A stretch of DNA of 64,000 nucleotides from Nitrosopumilaceae archaeon (GCA_030041535.1 JASHNR010000061.1:22065-86064), one strand, 5' to 3'; positions 27,171 to 36,528 are shown, counted from the first letter of the stretch. Numbers and translations: made by a program. The notes: generated by a model not told the origin, from the letters alone.

Positions 27171-28238
27171 TCACTCTATTAGTAATAACGAGTTGATGTG
27201 CTCGGTTGAAAGTTTGTAGCGTTTACCATATGCAATTCTTTTAATATTTTCACGTTCTTGTTCCATTTTAAGAATAAAGTAGAATATGGTTCCAATTGAT
27301 AATGCAATATTTTTCAATTTGTTCACATATTCAGAATTTATGAATTTATCCAAAGCAACTTCAAAATCAATTAGACTTTTTGATTTCTTGTATAGAGCCA
27401 ATGCGTTAACTAACATAAAGCGACTCTCGATTCTGCCTACTATTTCTGACACATCCTTTGCATTATAGATCTCCAAGAGTTCATTTTTTGAGATCTTTCC
27501 TCCATCTACAATGTGCTTGCCTAGTATGTCTTTGTCAAGATTAGATTCTTTTGCCTTTAGAAGGATCAGGACATTCTTTTTGTCTATCTCTGTTCTAAAG
27601 AGATCGCGAATCATACCCTCGTCACCTTGGAAGAACTTGAGTGATTCCAGCAGATTCTGATAGTATTGAGTCTGTAGTGCAGACATCATTGGTCCTTGGT
27701 TTCCTGTCTTTTGATAGGTCTCAAGATGCTGCATCAGGATGGTACCATAGTTGTACTTGACTAGTTGATTTACAACTCCATCTACGTTGTTCTGTGAAAG
27801 TATGACCTTCATATCATCATGAGGGATGTTTCCTGCTGAGATTCCTGCTGGAACGTTTCTGCTTGATACCAGAAATGATTCTACCTCAGTGACTGGTCTG
27901 CCCATGCTTTTTGAAGACAAGATTAGTTCGATATTGTAAATATCCCACTTTGAGAGATATGCCCGTACTGCGGACTTGCCATTAAATGGTGTTGCCTCTA
28001 GCGCGATCTTGTTTACAAGGACCAGATGCCGATTCAGTGCAACCTCTAAAAGATCTGTGTCTTTGAATAAAGTTGCCGCTTTTTCAATTTCTGGTCCATA
28101 CCAGGTTGATTCGAGAATCTTTACCATTTCCCCTTCATCTTTTGCTTTCATCAGATTTTGTATTGTGTCTTTTGAGAGAAGGTTTATGGAAAATGCTTGT
28201 AATCGACCAAAGGATGATGCATATTGTGATGTTGGCAA
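27171..28238 (-). CDS. atpC: A-type ATP synthase subunit C (d-like)
   Basis: A 355-aa helical subunit forming the socket between the central stalk and the c-ring. The ASSFGRLQAFSINLLSKDTI start, AYLSKWDIYNIELILSSK and a second copy of the same three-helix pattern further on fit the vATP-synt_AC39 family. The gene abuts subunit E. Confidence 0.93.
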   Translation of the reverse strand: MPTSQYASSFGRLQAFSINLLSKDTIQNLMKAKDEGEMVKILESTWYGPEIEKAATLFKDTDLLEVALNRHLVLVNKIALEATPFNGKSAVRAYLSKWDIYNIELILSSKSMGRPVTEVESFLVSSRNVPAGISAGNIPHDDMKVILSQNNVDGVVNQLVKYNYGTILMQHLETYQKTGNQGPMMSALQTQYYQNLLESLKFFQGDEGMIRDLFRTEIDKKNVLILLKAKESNLDKDILGKHIVDGGKISKNELLEIYNAKDVSEIVGRIESRFMLVNALALYKKSKSLIDFEVALDKFINSEYVNKLKNIALSIGTIFYFILKMEQERENIKRIAYGKRYKLSTEHINSLLLIE

Positions 28239-28793
28239 TTACATTCTCTCCAAAAGAAAACTTTTGATTTTGTCTTCGTTGGTTCGCAATAATTCTTCAA
28301 AAGTAAGGTCGAGTTCTTTTGTTCCTTCCTTGTTTTCTGTAACTATGCCACCTAGAGTTTTAATGGACTTGCCTACTGTCACACCCATGTCTTTTAATAT
28401 GGATTTATCCTCATCGCGGCAGTGAACAACAATATTTTGTCCGAGTTTTTTCTTTGAGCTGTTCACCATAGTTTCAAGAGCTTTTTTGTATTGAGGACTC
28501 TTGACATAATTTTCGACTTCCTTTCGTATTACATCAAATGCTGACTGCATGTTAGCATTGATGACATCAAACATGATCTTTTTTGCGTGGAGTTTGCCTG
28601 CCTCAATTATTCTAGCATATTCTCTTTCTGACTTGAGCTTTGCTTCATTTGCGAATTTTTCTTGAATCTCTTTAATGGTGATATTCAATTCTGTCTGAAG
28701 TTTAGATTTTTTTTCTATTAGGTCCTTGTCGAGACTGCCAATCTCCTTTTTCTTTCTATTCTCTATCTCAAGGAGGAAAGTCTCTATGCTCAT
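28239..28793 (-). CDS. atpE: A-type ATP synthase subunit E (peripheral stalk)
   Basis: A 184-aa stalk subunit with an N-terminal coiled coil (about 5-95) and C-terminal mixed domain. The start is set at the ATG of MSIETFLLEIE, 11 bp after the subunit K stop. A longer frame would run back 63 bp into the end of subunit K with no family resemblance, so it was not used. Confidence 0.9.
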   Translation of the reverse strand: MSIETFLLEIENRKKKEIGSLDKDLIEKKSKLQTELNITIKEIQEKFANEAKLKSEREYARIIEAGKLHAKKIMFDVINANMQSAFDVIRKEVENYVKSPQYKKALETMVNSSKKKLGQNIVVHCRDEDKSILKDMGVTVGKSIKTLGGIVTENKEGTKELDLTFEELLRTNEDKIKSFLLERM

Positions 28794-28804
28794 TACTGAA
28801 ACCA

Positions 28805-29149
28805 CTACAGGATACCTAGCAGTAATATTATTCCCAATACGAATCCGATAATCCATAACGTCTCGGGAATGACGAAGAAGAATAGTACTTGACCAAACTT
28901 CTCTGGTTTTTCTGCAATGATACCCATGCCGGCAGCACCAATACCTTGTTGTGCATTACCTGTACCTATCAAACCACCTGCAATCGCAATAGCTGCAGCA
29001 ATAGCAAGCAATGGCTGAGTTAAACCACTACTTGTGCTAGTGCCTGCAGCAAATGCAGAATGAGTTGTAAAGAAGGTCGATAATCCGATTGCCAGTCCAG
29101 CCGTTATGATAATAAACGATAATTTGGAACGCTTGTTTAGCATCATCAT
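28805..29149 (-). CDS. atpK: A-type ATP synthase subunit K (proteolipid c-ring)
   Basis: A 114-aa c-ring subunit. After an extra N-terminal hydrophobic segment that looks like a signal sequence (about 10-35, ending SAFA), it has the two c-helices: PLLAIAAAIAIAGGLIGTG with the polar loop AEKPEKFGQ, and FFFVIPETLWIIGFVLGI. Glu-96 in the second helix is the ion-binding carboxylate. It is the first gene of the operon. Three ATG codons in a row leave the exact start open. Confidence 0.95.
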   Translation of the reverse strand: MMMLNKRSKLSFIIITAGLAIGLSTFFTTHSAFAAGTSTSSGLTQPLLAIAAAIAIAGGLIGTGNAQQGIGAAGMGIIAEKPEKFGQVLFFFVIPETLWIIGFVLGIILLLGIL

Positions 29150-29167
29150 TTATGGCTCATTAGCCGT

Positions 29168-29193
29168 GGATATATTAATCTAATTCTTATAAA
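29168..29193 (-). promoter_or_regulatory. ATP synthase operon promoter (two TATA-like boxes)
   Basis: On the minus strand, TTTATAAG (29186-29193) and TTAATATATCC (29168-29178) lie upstream of subunit K. The nearer box is about 25 nt from the first ATG, giving a leaderless mRNA; the farther box would give a leader of about 15 nt. Confidence 0.5.
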
Positions 29194-29279
29194 GCCACAC
29201 TTTATTTTTTCAAAAAATAGGAAATCATGGGTGCGATCATCGTACATTGTATTTGCTGTATTGTAATATCTAGAATCAG

Positions 29280-30077
29280 CTAATCTTCAACAGGAAGATC
29301 TAACTTGTTTCCCCATTCACCCCAAGAGCCAAGATACACCTTTACATTTTTGAAGCCAAGCATTTTTAGTGCTACAAATGAGTTTGCTGCCCTATAGCCT
29401 CCTTGACAATAAGTTATGATCTTGTCATTTTTTGAGAATCGATATAACTTTGCAAGTTCTTTTAGCGATTTCATGGTACCATCTTTGTTGATGTTCAATG
29501 TCCAATCAATGCTAACTGAATTTGGTATGTGGCCCTTTCTTGCCGCACGCATGACTTTGCCTTCGTATTCTTCTTTTGTTCTTGCATCAATTAGTTTTGC
29601 CTTGTCAAGATTCTTCTGGATGTATTCAAAACCTGCTAGAATTTTCTTGTTAGTTTTGCCAGAGAACTTGGCTGGTCTGAAGCCATTGGTCTTGGTTTCA
29701 ATCGGCAATCCAAGACTCTGCCATTTCTTAAATCCGCCATTTAGCATGAATACATGGGGATGTGAAAAATACATCAAGAGCCAGACGCCCCGAGCTGCAC
29801 TCATACCTGCAACATCATCGTAAAACACTACAGTCTTTTGCTTTGTTACACCCATGAATGAAAGTAGAGTTTTCATCTGTTTCTCAAATGACTTTATGCC
29901 GTCCTGTGTCGTATCAAGCCAGTGATAGTAGAATAGATCGATATTAACTGCACCAGGAATATGCCCCTCTGAATATTCTTTGTAAGATCTACAATCAACT
30001 AGAATCAAGTTGGATTTTTGTATCATTTTTACAAGTTTTTCTGGAGACTTTAACATGGAAATTCTTACATTACCCAA
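29280..30077 (-). CDS. Thiosulfate sulfurtransferase (two-domain rhodanese)
   Basis: A 265-aa tandem rhodanese. The N-terminal domain (about 10-120) begins with LVDCRSYKEYSEGHIPGAVN and is non-catalytic in the family. The C-terminal domain (about 150-262) has LIDARTKEEYEGK and the active loop TYCQGGYRA, whose Cys carries the persulfide. It moves sulfane sulfur from thiosulfate or 3-mercaptopyruvate to acceptors. A single gene upstream of the ATPase operon. Confidence 0.92.
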   Translation of the reverse strand: MGNVRISMLKSPEKLVKMIQKSNLILVDCRSYKEYSEGHIPGAVNIDLFYYHWLDTTQDGIKSFEKQMKTLLSFMGVTKQKTVVFYDDVAGMSAARGVWLLMYFSHPHVFMLNGGFKKWQSLGLPIETKTNGFRPAKFSGKTNKKILAGFEYIQKNLDKAKLIDARTKEEYEGKVMRAARKGHIPNSVSIDWTLNINKDGTMKSLKELAKLYRFSKNDKIITYCQGGYRAANSFVALKMLGFKNVKVYLGSWGEWGNKLDLPVED

Positions 30078-30347
30078 TCTAAATTCATTTCAGTACCATC
30101 TTGTATCAATTGATACGGGCAGAACAGAGAACCATGTGAAAAATTTATCATATTTCTTGAAATTTCTATGTCATCAAATTATGTATTATAACTGGAAAAG
30201 TCATAATTTGTTACAATTCTTTCAAAATCGTAAATTCTTATATCTATGTAAAGTATGATATTATCACAAAATGAGAATCTTAAATCACAAATGTATTAAT
30301 TCTAAATTTAACGTATCATACAAAATTAATGGAAATTGATTTAGCAG

Positions 30348-31028
30348 ATGACAAAGTCAGGGACTGCCGCTCCAAGGTTATCTGTTTATCAAACATTCAA
30401 GACGAAAAATAAAGAGTTTACAGGTGAGGCCATGCGTCAACGCGGAATAATCATGCATCTTGTAGCAGAGACTCTGCCAACAAAAAAAACCAGAACTGCC
30501 ATAGCACATAAACTTGCAGAAAGAAATGGAACTACCTGGCAGAATATTTATTCTGGGATCTTCAGGGATCTGGATGAGATCCTTTTACCATTGGGCATTG
30601 TTGAAGAATCTGGCAGACTTCCGATAAAACGAGGACCCAAGGCGCTTCAAGAGCAAGGAGTGCCATATTACAAATTAACGGAAGGAGGTTTGTTGGTTGC
30701 TGCATCTTTATCAGAGATTGGAGCAGAACGACTGGGAATTATCAATGAATTTTTTGAGAAAAATTCCAATTCAAAAGACAAGGATCTAAAAAAGTCGGTT
30801 CTTACATTGCTTGATATTGCTCCAAATTTTGTTTCCTTGCTGCTAAGAAGATACGTCGAGTCATACAGCGAGGGAAAGATAGACAAACTGATTCCGTTTG
30901 ATAGCGATAGTGTAAAGAAGGCACTAGATGAATCATTAATGATTCAACGCGAGCTATTGGAGGGTTTCTCATCACTGTCAGACACAGACAAGGAACCCAT
31001 CATGAACTTTCTAAAGAAAGTAGGCTAG
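30348..31028 (+). CDS. Conserved hypothetical, possible winged-helix protein
   Basis: A 226-aa soluble, charged protein. The N-terminal half (about 28-95) has a helix-rich region (TRTAIAHKLAERNGTTWQNI, LDEILLPLGIVEESG) reminiscent of a winged-helix DNA-binding domain, with a possible second wing near YYKLTEGGLLVA. The C-terminal half is helical without known motifs. The 270 bp upstream contains no other gene. A regulator role is only a guess. Confidence 0.55.
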   Translation: MTKSGTAAPRLSVYQTFKTKNKEFTGEAMRQRGIIMHLVAETLPTKKTRTAIAHKLAERNGTTWQNIYSGIFRDLDEILLPLGIVEESGRLPIKRGPKALQEQGVPYYKLTEGGLLVAASLSEIGAERLGIINEFFEKNSNSKDKDLKKSVLTLLDIAPNFVSLLLRRYVESYSEGKIDKLIPFDSDSVKKALDESLMIQRELLEGFSSLSDTDKEPIMNFLKKVG

Positions 31029-31135
31029 TCTCACGAATAATCAAAATCCTTTTCCAAAGGAGCTTGATAATGTTGATAAGGTTATCTAAAACTGAACATG
31101 ACAATTTAATTTGTATTGAGGCATAGGTAATTACG

Positions 31136-31705
31136 ATGGACGATGAGTTAATTGAGCATGTATTGCACTTGATTGATGCAAAAAAAGGAGACAATGGTAG
31201 ATTGACCTACATTCTCAATATGCTTCAAGAAGACAGGCCATTGTACATCTCTGACAGAAAATACCTTGAATCATTGATCTCTATGTACATAGAACCATCT
31301 AAAAGAAAAGTTGTACGCCAACAGTCTGTTGAAGAACTAAAAACAGAACTTACGCGAGTAAAACAAAGGCTTGAAAGATATGAAAGGCGAGGATACAAAA
31401 AGGCAATTGGCAGAAAGGCAGTTTTCTTTTTTGTTACATTTTTCTTTGGATGGCATGCAATAGCACGACTACTTGGATATAGCACACTTGGCAGTAATCA
31501 AAATATCAACATGTATCTCTTTCCGCTATACCAGTTAAAGATGGTACTACCATCGCAGGTTACCACAATCATGGGGCAGTATGGCCTCAGCGTAGCGCAG
31601 CTTGTTGTGTTTGTTTGGGGGCTAATGATACTGACATGGATAATTCTTGGCTTTGTCTACTTGATTAAATTCATGCGATCCAGATACAACCCTGCATTAC
31701 AATAA
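31136..31705 (+). CDS. Hypothetical membrane protein with coiled coil
   Basis: A 189-aa protein. The soluble N-terminal part (about 1-90) includes a Lys/Arg/Glu-rich coiled coil (VEELKTELTRVKQRLERYER). Two membrane helices follow: AVFFFVTFFFGWHAIARLL (about 102-120) and AQLVVFVWGLMILTWIILGF (about 156-175). The N-terminal domain (LIDAKKGDNGRLTYILNMLQ) resembles short-chain SHOCT-like segments but is not a firm match. Function unknown. Confidence 0.6.
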   Translation: MDDELIEHVLHLIDAKKGDNGRLTYILNMLQEDRPLYISDRKYLESLISMYIEPSKRKVVRQQSVEELKTELTRVKQRLERYERRGYKKAIGRKAVFFFVTFFFGWHAIARLLGYSTLGSNQNINMYLFPLYQLKMVLPSQVTTIMGQYGLSVAQLVVFVWGLMILTWIILGFVYLIKFMRSRYNPALQ

Positions 31706-31706
31706 G

Positions 31707-32360
31707 CTAGTTTGTAAAGTTGAAATTTTGTGTATAGTCACTACCACTGAACGCAGTCTTTACTGCATAGTAGGCTGTTCCTGAAACTGTAATCTTTGCT
31801 GTTCCTTTTTCTAGATCAGACCAGATATTTGGATAGTTTCCAGTGTTTTCAATTACTGCACTATTACCCATGTTTGAAGACGTTCCTGCTACAAGCGGAT
31901 AGTAATTGGAACCTTCCCAGTTCTCGTCATATGATTGTCCTATCTGACCATATCCAATCACTGTTCCACCATCATAGATACTGTAAGTTATGTATTCAAG
32001 AATTACCGTAGTGGTATTTGGATTTGTAACGTAAAAGTTGGTTTGCAATGTTGCAGTTCTATCACTAGTTGAGACAATCGAGGTTCCGTTATAGCTTATA
32101 GAAAGAGGTTTGATCTGAGCTGAGACTGCTGTAAGTGAGCTAGGAACATTTGAGCCCTGCGGTACAAGATTTTTCATCATGCCTGAACCTGGCAGAACAG
32201 CAAATGCGGCAATAACCACAATGACTACTGCAACTGCTACATAAAGTAAGATTTTTGCATCCAAGTACGATATACAATCGATCCAGTCTTCAATTAAACC
32301 TTTGAGTTGAAAACCCTTATAGTAAAAGTTTGAGGATCTAAATTTGTGCAATATCACCAA
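31707..32360 (-). CDS. Membrane-anchored LEA type-2 like protein
   Basis: A protein of up to 217 aa with one transmembrane helix (ILLYVAVAVVIVVIAAFAVL) and an extracellular beta domain. The pattern IKPLSISYNG ... NFYVTNPNTTTVILEYITYSIYDGG is typical of the water-stress/LEA-2 fold. The GTG start at 32360 overlaps the divergent plus-strand gene by 15 bp; the TTG at 32264, just before the membrane helix, is an equally good start and would make a 185-aa protein. Confidence 0.65.
   Translation of the reverse strand: MVILHKFRSSNFYYKGFQLKGLIEDWIDCISYLDAKILLYVAVAVVIVVIAAFAVLPGSGMMKNLVPQGSNVPSSLTAVSAQIKPLSISYNGTSIVSTSDRTATLQTNFYVTNPNTTTVILEYITYSIYDGGTVIGYGQIGQSYDENWEGSNYYPLVAGTSSNMGNSAVIENTGNYPNIWSDLEKGTAKITVSGTAYYAVKTAFSGSDYTQNFNFTN
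32316..32324 (+). promoter_or_regulatory. TATA box for the 104-aa conserved hypothetical
   Basis: CTTATAGTA is centred about 26 nt upstream of the TTG at 32346, which supports that unusual start as leaderless. Confidence 0.5.
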
Positions 32361-32660
32361 GCAGTAAGAATTGGTCAGGACAGAGCAAGAAAATCACAGA
32401 TGATTTTGTTTGAACATGCGGGTTTTGCAATGCTTACTCTTACAGTAAAAAAATCCCAAGGTACATTTGTACCAGTAGGAGAAAAAGAATTTGTGTGCAT
32501 TGCTCAAAAACCAGAGGGCTGGGTTGCAATCATTGTAGACGAAGAGGGGTATGCAAAGGCACAGTCAAAGGCCTTGTCTGAAGAACAAGCAAGAGAGATT
32601 TTGCAAAAAGCAGTTACTGCTGGAATTCTGGAATATACTGGTGCTGTTAAACTAGTGTAA
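32346..32660 (+). CDS. Conserved hypothetical (104 aa)
   Basis: A small soluble protein without a recognised domain. It reads as alternating beta and alpha segments ([40 protein letters not shown]) with a C-terminal helix. Start TTG, supported by TATA spacing. Its last 14 bp overlap the 3' end of the convergent UMP kinase gene. Confidence 0.6.
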   Translation: MQYHQAVRIGQDRARKSQMILFEHAGFAMLTLTVKKSQGTFVPVGEKEFVCIAQKPEGWVAIIVDEEGYAKAQSKALSEEQAREILQKAVTAGILEYTGAVKLV

Positions 32661-33348
32661 TCTCGGTACCTTCTGGACTTCCTTTGATGGCTTTTTCCAG
32701 TGTCTTGACATCAGCTTTGAGAATTCTTGTTTTGATCTTGGAGCGCTCAATTACCTTCAGGGCTACTATATCCATCAAGTCATATCCACCTGCAACAGAA
32801 TCTTGGTGCACAAGCATGCTTCGGAGACTTTTTAGTGGAATCTTTTTGAATTTTTTTGCATGCACGTTTTTGCGCGGATCTGAATCGTAGACACCATCCA
32901 CGTCGGTTGCATTAAGAAATGTGTTTGCCCTTACCTTTTCTGCAATTAGCGCTGCAGTGGCATTTGTACTCTGTCCTGGATGCAGTCCTCCCGTAACTAC
33001 TATCAAACCGCTGTCTGCTGCATTGGCCACTTCCTTCAAATTAGTAGGAGGATGAGGATATGCCTTTTCCTGTAGTGCAAAAATTAGCAATCTTGCATTG
33101 AGTCGCGATACCTCAATGCCTAGCTCGTCAAGCGTTGATTCGTCTGCACCTGATGACCTTGCATGTGAGATGTAATGTCGTGCTATTTTGCCTCCGCCTG
33201 CAATTATGATTGGCTGGCAGACCTTGCTTGACTTGACAAAAAACTCGGCAAACTGCTTCAATGTCTTTGTGTCTTCAAGACCAAATAGGCTACCTGATAG
33301 TTTTATGACAATTCTTTTCCGACGTTCTATTGGTTGATTAGTTTTCAT
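32647..33348 (-). CDS. pyrH: UMP kinase (archaeal type)
   Basis: Phosphorylates UMP to UDP. The 233-aa amino-acid-kinase-fold protein has [13 protein letters not shown] (about 10-22), [21 protein letters not shown], and [16 protein letters not shown], all typical of the archaeal PyrH group. Its ATG overlaps the stop of the HD-domain gene by one base (TAATG), so the two are translationally coupled in a cluster with thymidylate kinase. Confidence 0.95.
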   Translation of the reverse strand: MKTNQPIERRKRIVIKLSGSLFGLEDTKTLKQFAEFFVKSSKVCQPIIIAGGGKIARHYISHARSSGADESTLDELGIEVSRLNARLLIFALQEKAYPHPPTNLKEVANAADSGLIVVTGGLHPGQSTNATAALIAEKVRANTFLNATDVDGVYDSDPRKNVHAKKFKKIPLKSLRSMLVHQDSVAGGYDLMDIVALKVIERSKIKTRILKADVKTLEKAIKGSPEGTEITLV

Positions 33349-34604
33349 TACCTGTTTTCACCAAGGATGACTTGTGCTGCCATTTCAACCTTTTTTCTAA
33401 ATTGTTGTCGTGCATAGATTCGTAGAATATCCATGAATCCTGAGATGGCTGACACCAATGGAATCTCGGAGATTGGAAGCTCGTATGCTTCCTTTGGACC
33501 TGTTCCCCTAGTTGATGTAAGAATTATTGATTGGGATTCTTTTTTCGAAGGAGTAAGCGGAATTGATGGTGTCTTTGATATATCAACAAAAACTTCAGCC
33601 TCGTTGACCTTGGCTCTTCTTGCAATATCATGCTGGAGTTCTGATGAGTTGACGTTGCCCATTCTTGGTTTCATGAAAATTTTTTCATAGACACACTTTA
33701 GCAGCCTGCGCTCTTGGTAATCTAGTGCCAGCTGGCTTGCTCTTTTAAGCTCGGAATTTGTCTTTGGCAATGAAATTAGTTTTGAAATGATAAATTCATC
33801 AGTGAATTGTACGTATTTTTCCAAGTCATCGGTAGCAAGTCCAAGCTCACTGTCTGCAAGTAGCATTGACTCAAGTAACATTACCTCTGCTGCTCTCACG
33901 GTTTTGTGAAAATAGACAGCTCTGAACATTTGGTATCTAGAAATCATCATTGACTCAAACGAATGAAGGGCAGATTTGTTAAGGGAAAGTTTTCTTTTAT
34001 GAACATCAAACGAATTTATGATTCTCTTAAAGTCGATTCTTGCATGTTCTGCTCCTGTAAAATAGCTGTCACGGAGGAGGTAATCCATCATGTCAGCACT
34101 CAGGCCTCCAGAGATGATCTCGTTCATGAATTGATATTTTGAATTTCCAAATGCCAATTTGCTAAGAAATATCTTGTCAAAACCATTTTTTGATATGAGA
34201 TCACCAACTTCTGACTTTAGGATGAGATTCTTGCCTATTTTTTCATGAGAAATTTTTTTCTTTTTTTGAAGTACCTCCTCAAATAGGTGTGAGAATGGCC
34301 CGTGACCTATGTCATGCAGGAGTGCGGCCAGTCGGAGGTTTTTCATGTTGTCAGGTGTAAGGTGGCCTTTTTCTTCTAGTATTGATGCTGCCTGGTTTGC
34401 TATATGCATGGTACCAAGCGAGTGCTCAAATCTAGAGTGCTGCGCTCCCGGGTAAACCAGATGTGCACCTGCAAGTTGCCTTATCCTGCGGAGTCTTTGA
34501 AAGACTGGATTGTCGATAACATCAATCTCATGCCTGTAAACATTGATGAATCCATGTATTGGATCTACAATCTGTAGATATTTTTTTTTCATATTATTTG
34601 ACAT
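33348..34604 (-). CDS. HD-domain phosphohydrolase (dGTPase/SAMHD1-like)
   Basis: A 418-aa metal-dependent phosphohydrolase. The HD motif residues are visible in [17 protein letters not shown] (His) and [18 protein letters not shown] (His-Asp), followed by [12 protein letters not shown]. Homologues include dNTP triphosphohydrolases such as SAMHD1 and archaeal HD proteins of less certain function. Its position between tmk and pyrH supports a job in nucleotide pools. It overlaps tmk by 11 bp and pyrH by 1 bp. Confidence 0.88.
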   Translation of the reverse strand: MSNNMKKKYLQIVDPIHGFINVYRHEIDVIDNPVFQRLRRIRQLAGAHLVYPGAQHSRFEHSLGTMHIANQAASILEEKGHLTPDNMKNLRLAALLHDIGHGPFSHLFEEVLQKKKKISHEKIGKNLILKSEVGDLISKNGFDKIFLSKLAFGNSKYQFMNEIISGGLSADMMDYLLRDSYFTGAEHARIDFKRIINSFDVHKRKLSLNKSALHSFESMMISRYQMFRAVYFHKTVRAAEVMLLESMLLADSELGLATDDLEKYVQFTDEFIISKLISLPKTNSELKRASQLALDYQERRLLKCVYEKIFMKPRMGNVNSSELQHDIARRAKVNEAEVFVDISKTPSIPLTPSKKESQSIILTSTRGTGPKEAYELPISEIPLVSAISGFMDILRIYARQQFRKKVEMAAQVILGENR

Positions 34605-35172
34605 GTTTCAAAACAATCTGCTTGATATCCTGATAAACTGCTTGCTTGTGACGAGATGCGTTTACAATGTGCCAGCCAAATTGCTTTGCCAACTTTCTGT
34701 ATGTTTCGGTAATCTTTTGGGCAAATTCCATGTTCTCTTCGAATTTATCCCGTCTTTCTTTTTTGCGAGAAAATGAATCAGTTACATTTACGTCAAGTAA
34801 AACTACAAGATCTTCTTTTGGCAACCCATTATCCAAATTTTCAAGCCAATTCATGTCAAGGCCATTTACTGTACCATATACCAGATTTGATTGATAATAT
34901 CGATTCATGATTACAACATAATTTTCTGATAGTGCATCTTGGATTTCCTTTGCTTTCTCCCACCTATTTGCAGCAAGAAGACAATGAATTACTTGGTGAG
35001 GAAATGAGCGTTTTCCGTCAAGATAACGCCTGATCTCTTTACCAATTGGCGTAGTATAATCTGGAAAGCTGAATATTTTTGATTTTCTATTTTTGGTCTT
35101 CAAAAACTTTGCCAAAAGTTTTGATTGGGTTTTCTTTCCTGCCTGGTCAAAACCCTCTACAACTATAATCAT
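34594..35172 (-). CDS. tmk: Thymidylate kinase
   Basis: Phosphorylates dTMP to dTDP. The 192-aa P-loop kinase has IIVVEGFDQAGKKTQSKLLA (P-loop, with QAGKKT instead of the usual D-G-x-G-K-(T/S)-T), RRYLDGKRSFPHQ, and NRYYQSNLVYG (the D-R-Y-like motif). Its TATA box (TTTATCTA on the minus strand) lies within the 23-nt repeat at 35192-35214, about 27 nt upstream of the start, so the mRNA is probably leaderless. It is the first gene of the tmk-HD-pyrH cluster. Confidence 0.92.
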   Translation of the reverse strand: MIIVVEGFDQAGKKTQSKLLAKFLKTKNRKSKIFSFPDYTTPIGKEIRRYLDGKRSFPHQVIHCLLAANRWEKAKEIQDALSENYVVIMNRYYQSNLVYGTVNGLDMNWLENLDNGLPKEDLVVLLDVNVTDSFSRKKERRDKFEENMEFAQKITETYRKLAKQFGWHIVNASRHKQAVYQDIKQIVLKHVK

Positions 35173-35191
35173 TGAATCCTATTGGATGGTC

Positions 35192-35214
35192 CTGTAGATA
35201 AATTGTAAATTTGA
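35192..35214. repeat. 23-nt direct repeat, copy 1 (upstream of the histidine kinase)
   Basis: Exactly the same 23 bases (beginning CTGTAGATAAATTG) occur again at 36468-36490, on the other side of the histidine kinase gene. Copy 1 contains the tmk TATA box on the minus strand. Confidence 0.9.
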
Positions 35215-35362
35215 TGATTATGCACTATACTTTTTCATTTGACAGGGCAGGTTTGAAAAATCAATACAAATGTTATAATTTCAAATCCATTAGTATCAAA
35301 ATCTTTGAGATGTTGTATGTAATGTATGAGAATAATATAACTATTATTATGTAACTAGAACA

Positions 35363-36445
35363 ATGTATGATACTATGAGTTCAGCTAGGCTTTTTCGAAA
35401 TGAAAAGATTGTAAAAATTCTATTTGAGACTACACCAGACATGTTAACCATATTAGATAAAGATGGAAAAATCCTTGACTGTAATCATCATTTTACCAAA
35501 AATTTTGGGTATGATAAAAGTGAGGCGGTTGGAAAGATTGGCCCAGTTGATATGGTTTCTGACAGAGATAGACAAAAAGCAATATCAGCATTTAACCAAC
35601 TGCTAACTGATGGTATAAAATTAAATGTTCCAATTGAAGTGATGCGAAAAGATAGGTCTACATTTCATTCTATCTGGAGTGGCGCAAAATTGAGTGATGA
35701 ATCAGGAAACTTGGAAGGATATCTGATCACAGGAAAGGATCTCACTGACGTTAAAAAACTACAAGATGACTTGAAAAAAGAAAAAGATCAAAAGTTAATG
35801 CTAATTGGTGATATGACAGCAAGAATTGCACATGATCTTCGTAACCCGTTAAATGTAATTATTAATTCAGCAAAACTATTAGAAAATCAATTAAAAAATA
35901 ATCCAGATGAAAATATATCAAAACGTGTTGCTCCCATTTTAAGATCAGCGGAGAGAATGAGGCATCAGGTAGAAGATGTCATGATATATGTAGGTGCAAG
36001 GCCATTGAATCTATCCGAATATTCTGTTCTTAATTTAATAGCATCATCCATTGAAAACATCATCATACCCGACAACATTCAAGTCAATTACACTAAAGAT
36101 GATATCAAGATAATTTGTGATGGAAAACAATTGGATGCAGTTTTTGGAAATTTGATATTAAACTCAATTCAGGTAATAGGAGAAAACAAAGGAACTATTA
36201 CCATCAATTGGAAAGTTGATGACGATCATATTATAATTAATTTCATAGATTCGGGCCGTGGTATACCAGACGAAATCATGCCTAGAATATTTGAATCATT
36301 TTTTACAACAAAACAGACGGGTACTGGATTAGGTCTCATAATCTCTAAAAATATCATAGAGCAACACAATGGAACATTATCTGTAAAAAATAATCCCACT
36401 ACTTTTACAATTATCCTGCCAGTAAAATGTGGTAGATTGGCTTAG
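35363..36445 (+). CDS. PAS-domain sensor histidine kinase
   Basis: A 360-aa soluble sensor kinase. A PAS domain (about 18-130; MLTILDKDGKILDCNHHFTK) is followed by a short coiled linker, a HisKA domain with phosphoacceptor His-157 in ARIAHDLRNPLN, and a HATPase domain with N box NLILNSIQVI, DSGRGIPDEI and TGTGLGLIISKNI. There is no transmembrane region, so it senses a cytoplasmic cue. No response regulator gene is adjacent. TATA AATAATATAA lies about 27 nt upstream of the ATG. The gene is AT-rich and bracketed by an exact 23-nt repeat, which suggests insertion between tmk and hsp20. Confidence 0.92.
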   Translation: MYDTMSSARLFRNEKIVKILFETTPDMLTILDKDGKILDCNHHFTKNFGYDKSEAVGKIGPVDMVSDRDRQKAISAFNQLLTDGIKLNVPIEVMRKDRSTFHSIWSGAKLSDESGNLEGYLITGKDLTDVKKLQDDLKKEKDQKLMLIGDMTARIAHDLRNPLNVIINSAKLLENQLKNNPDENISKRVAPILRSAERMRHQVEDVMIYVGARPLNLSEYSVLNLIASSIENIIIPDNIQVNYTKDDIKIICDGKQLDAVFGNLILNSIQVIGENKGTITINWKVDDDHIIINFIDSGRGIPDEIMPRIFESFFTTKQTGTGLGLIISKNIIEQHNGTLSVKNNPTTFTIILPVKCGRLA

Positions 36446-36467
36446 CTATTTGTTCAAGACTTGAGTT

Positions 36468-36490
36468 CTGTAGATAAATTGTAAATTTGA
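36468..36490. repeat. 23-nt direct repeat, copy 2 (downstream of the histidine kinase)
   Basis: Second exact copy of the repeat at 35192-35214. It lies between the kinase stop codon and the Hsp20 promoter (ATTTAATA at 36496-36503). Confidence 0.9.
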
Positions 36491-36528
36491 CTAACATTTA
36501 ATAACCAAAAAGCACTAAAAATAACAAA

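Noticed and set aside
28239..28856. Longer subunit E starting inside subunit K
   Set aside because: The extra N-terminal residues do not resemble subunit E, and a better ATG lies 11 bp after the K stop.
35192..36490. Histidine kinase region as an insertion sequence
   Set aside because: No transposase or terminal inverted repeats; only the 23-nt direct repeats are seen, so it is listed as a possible cassette instead.
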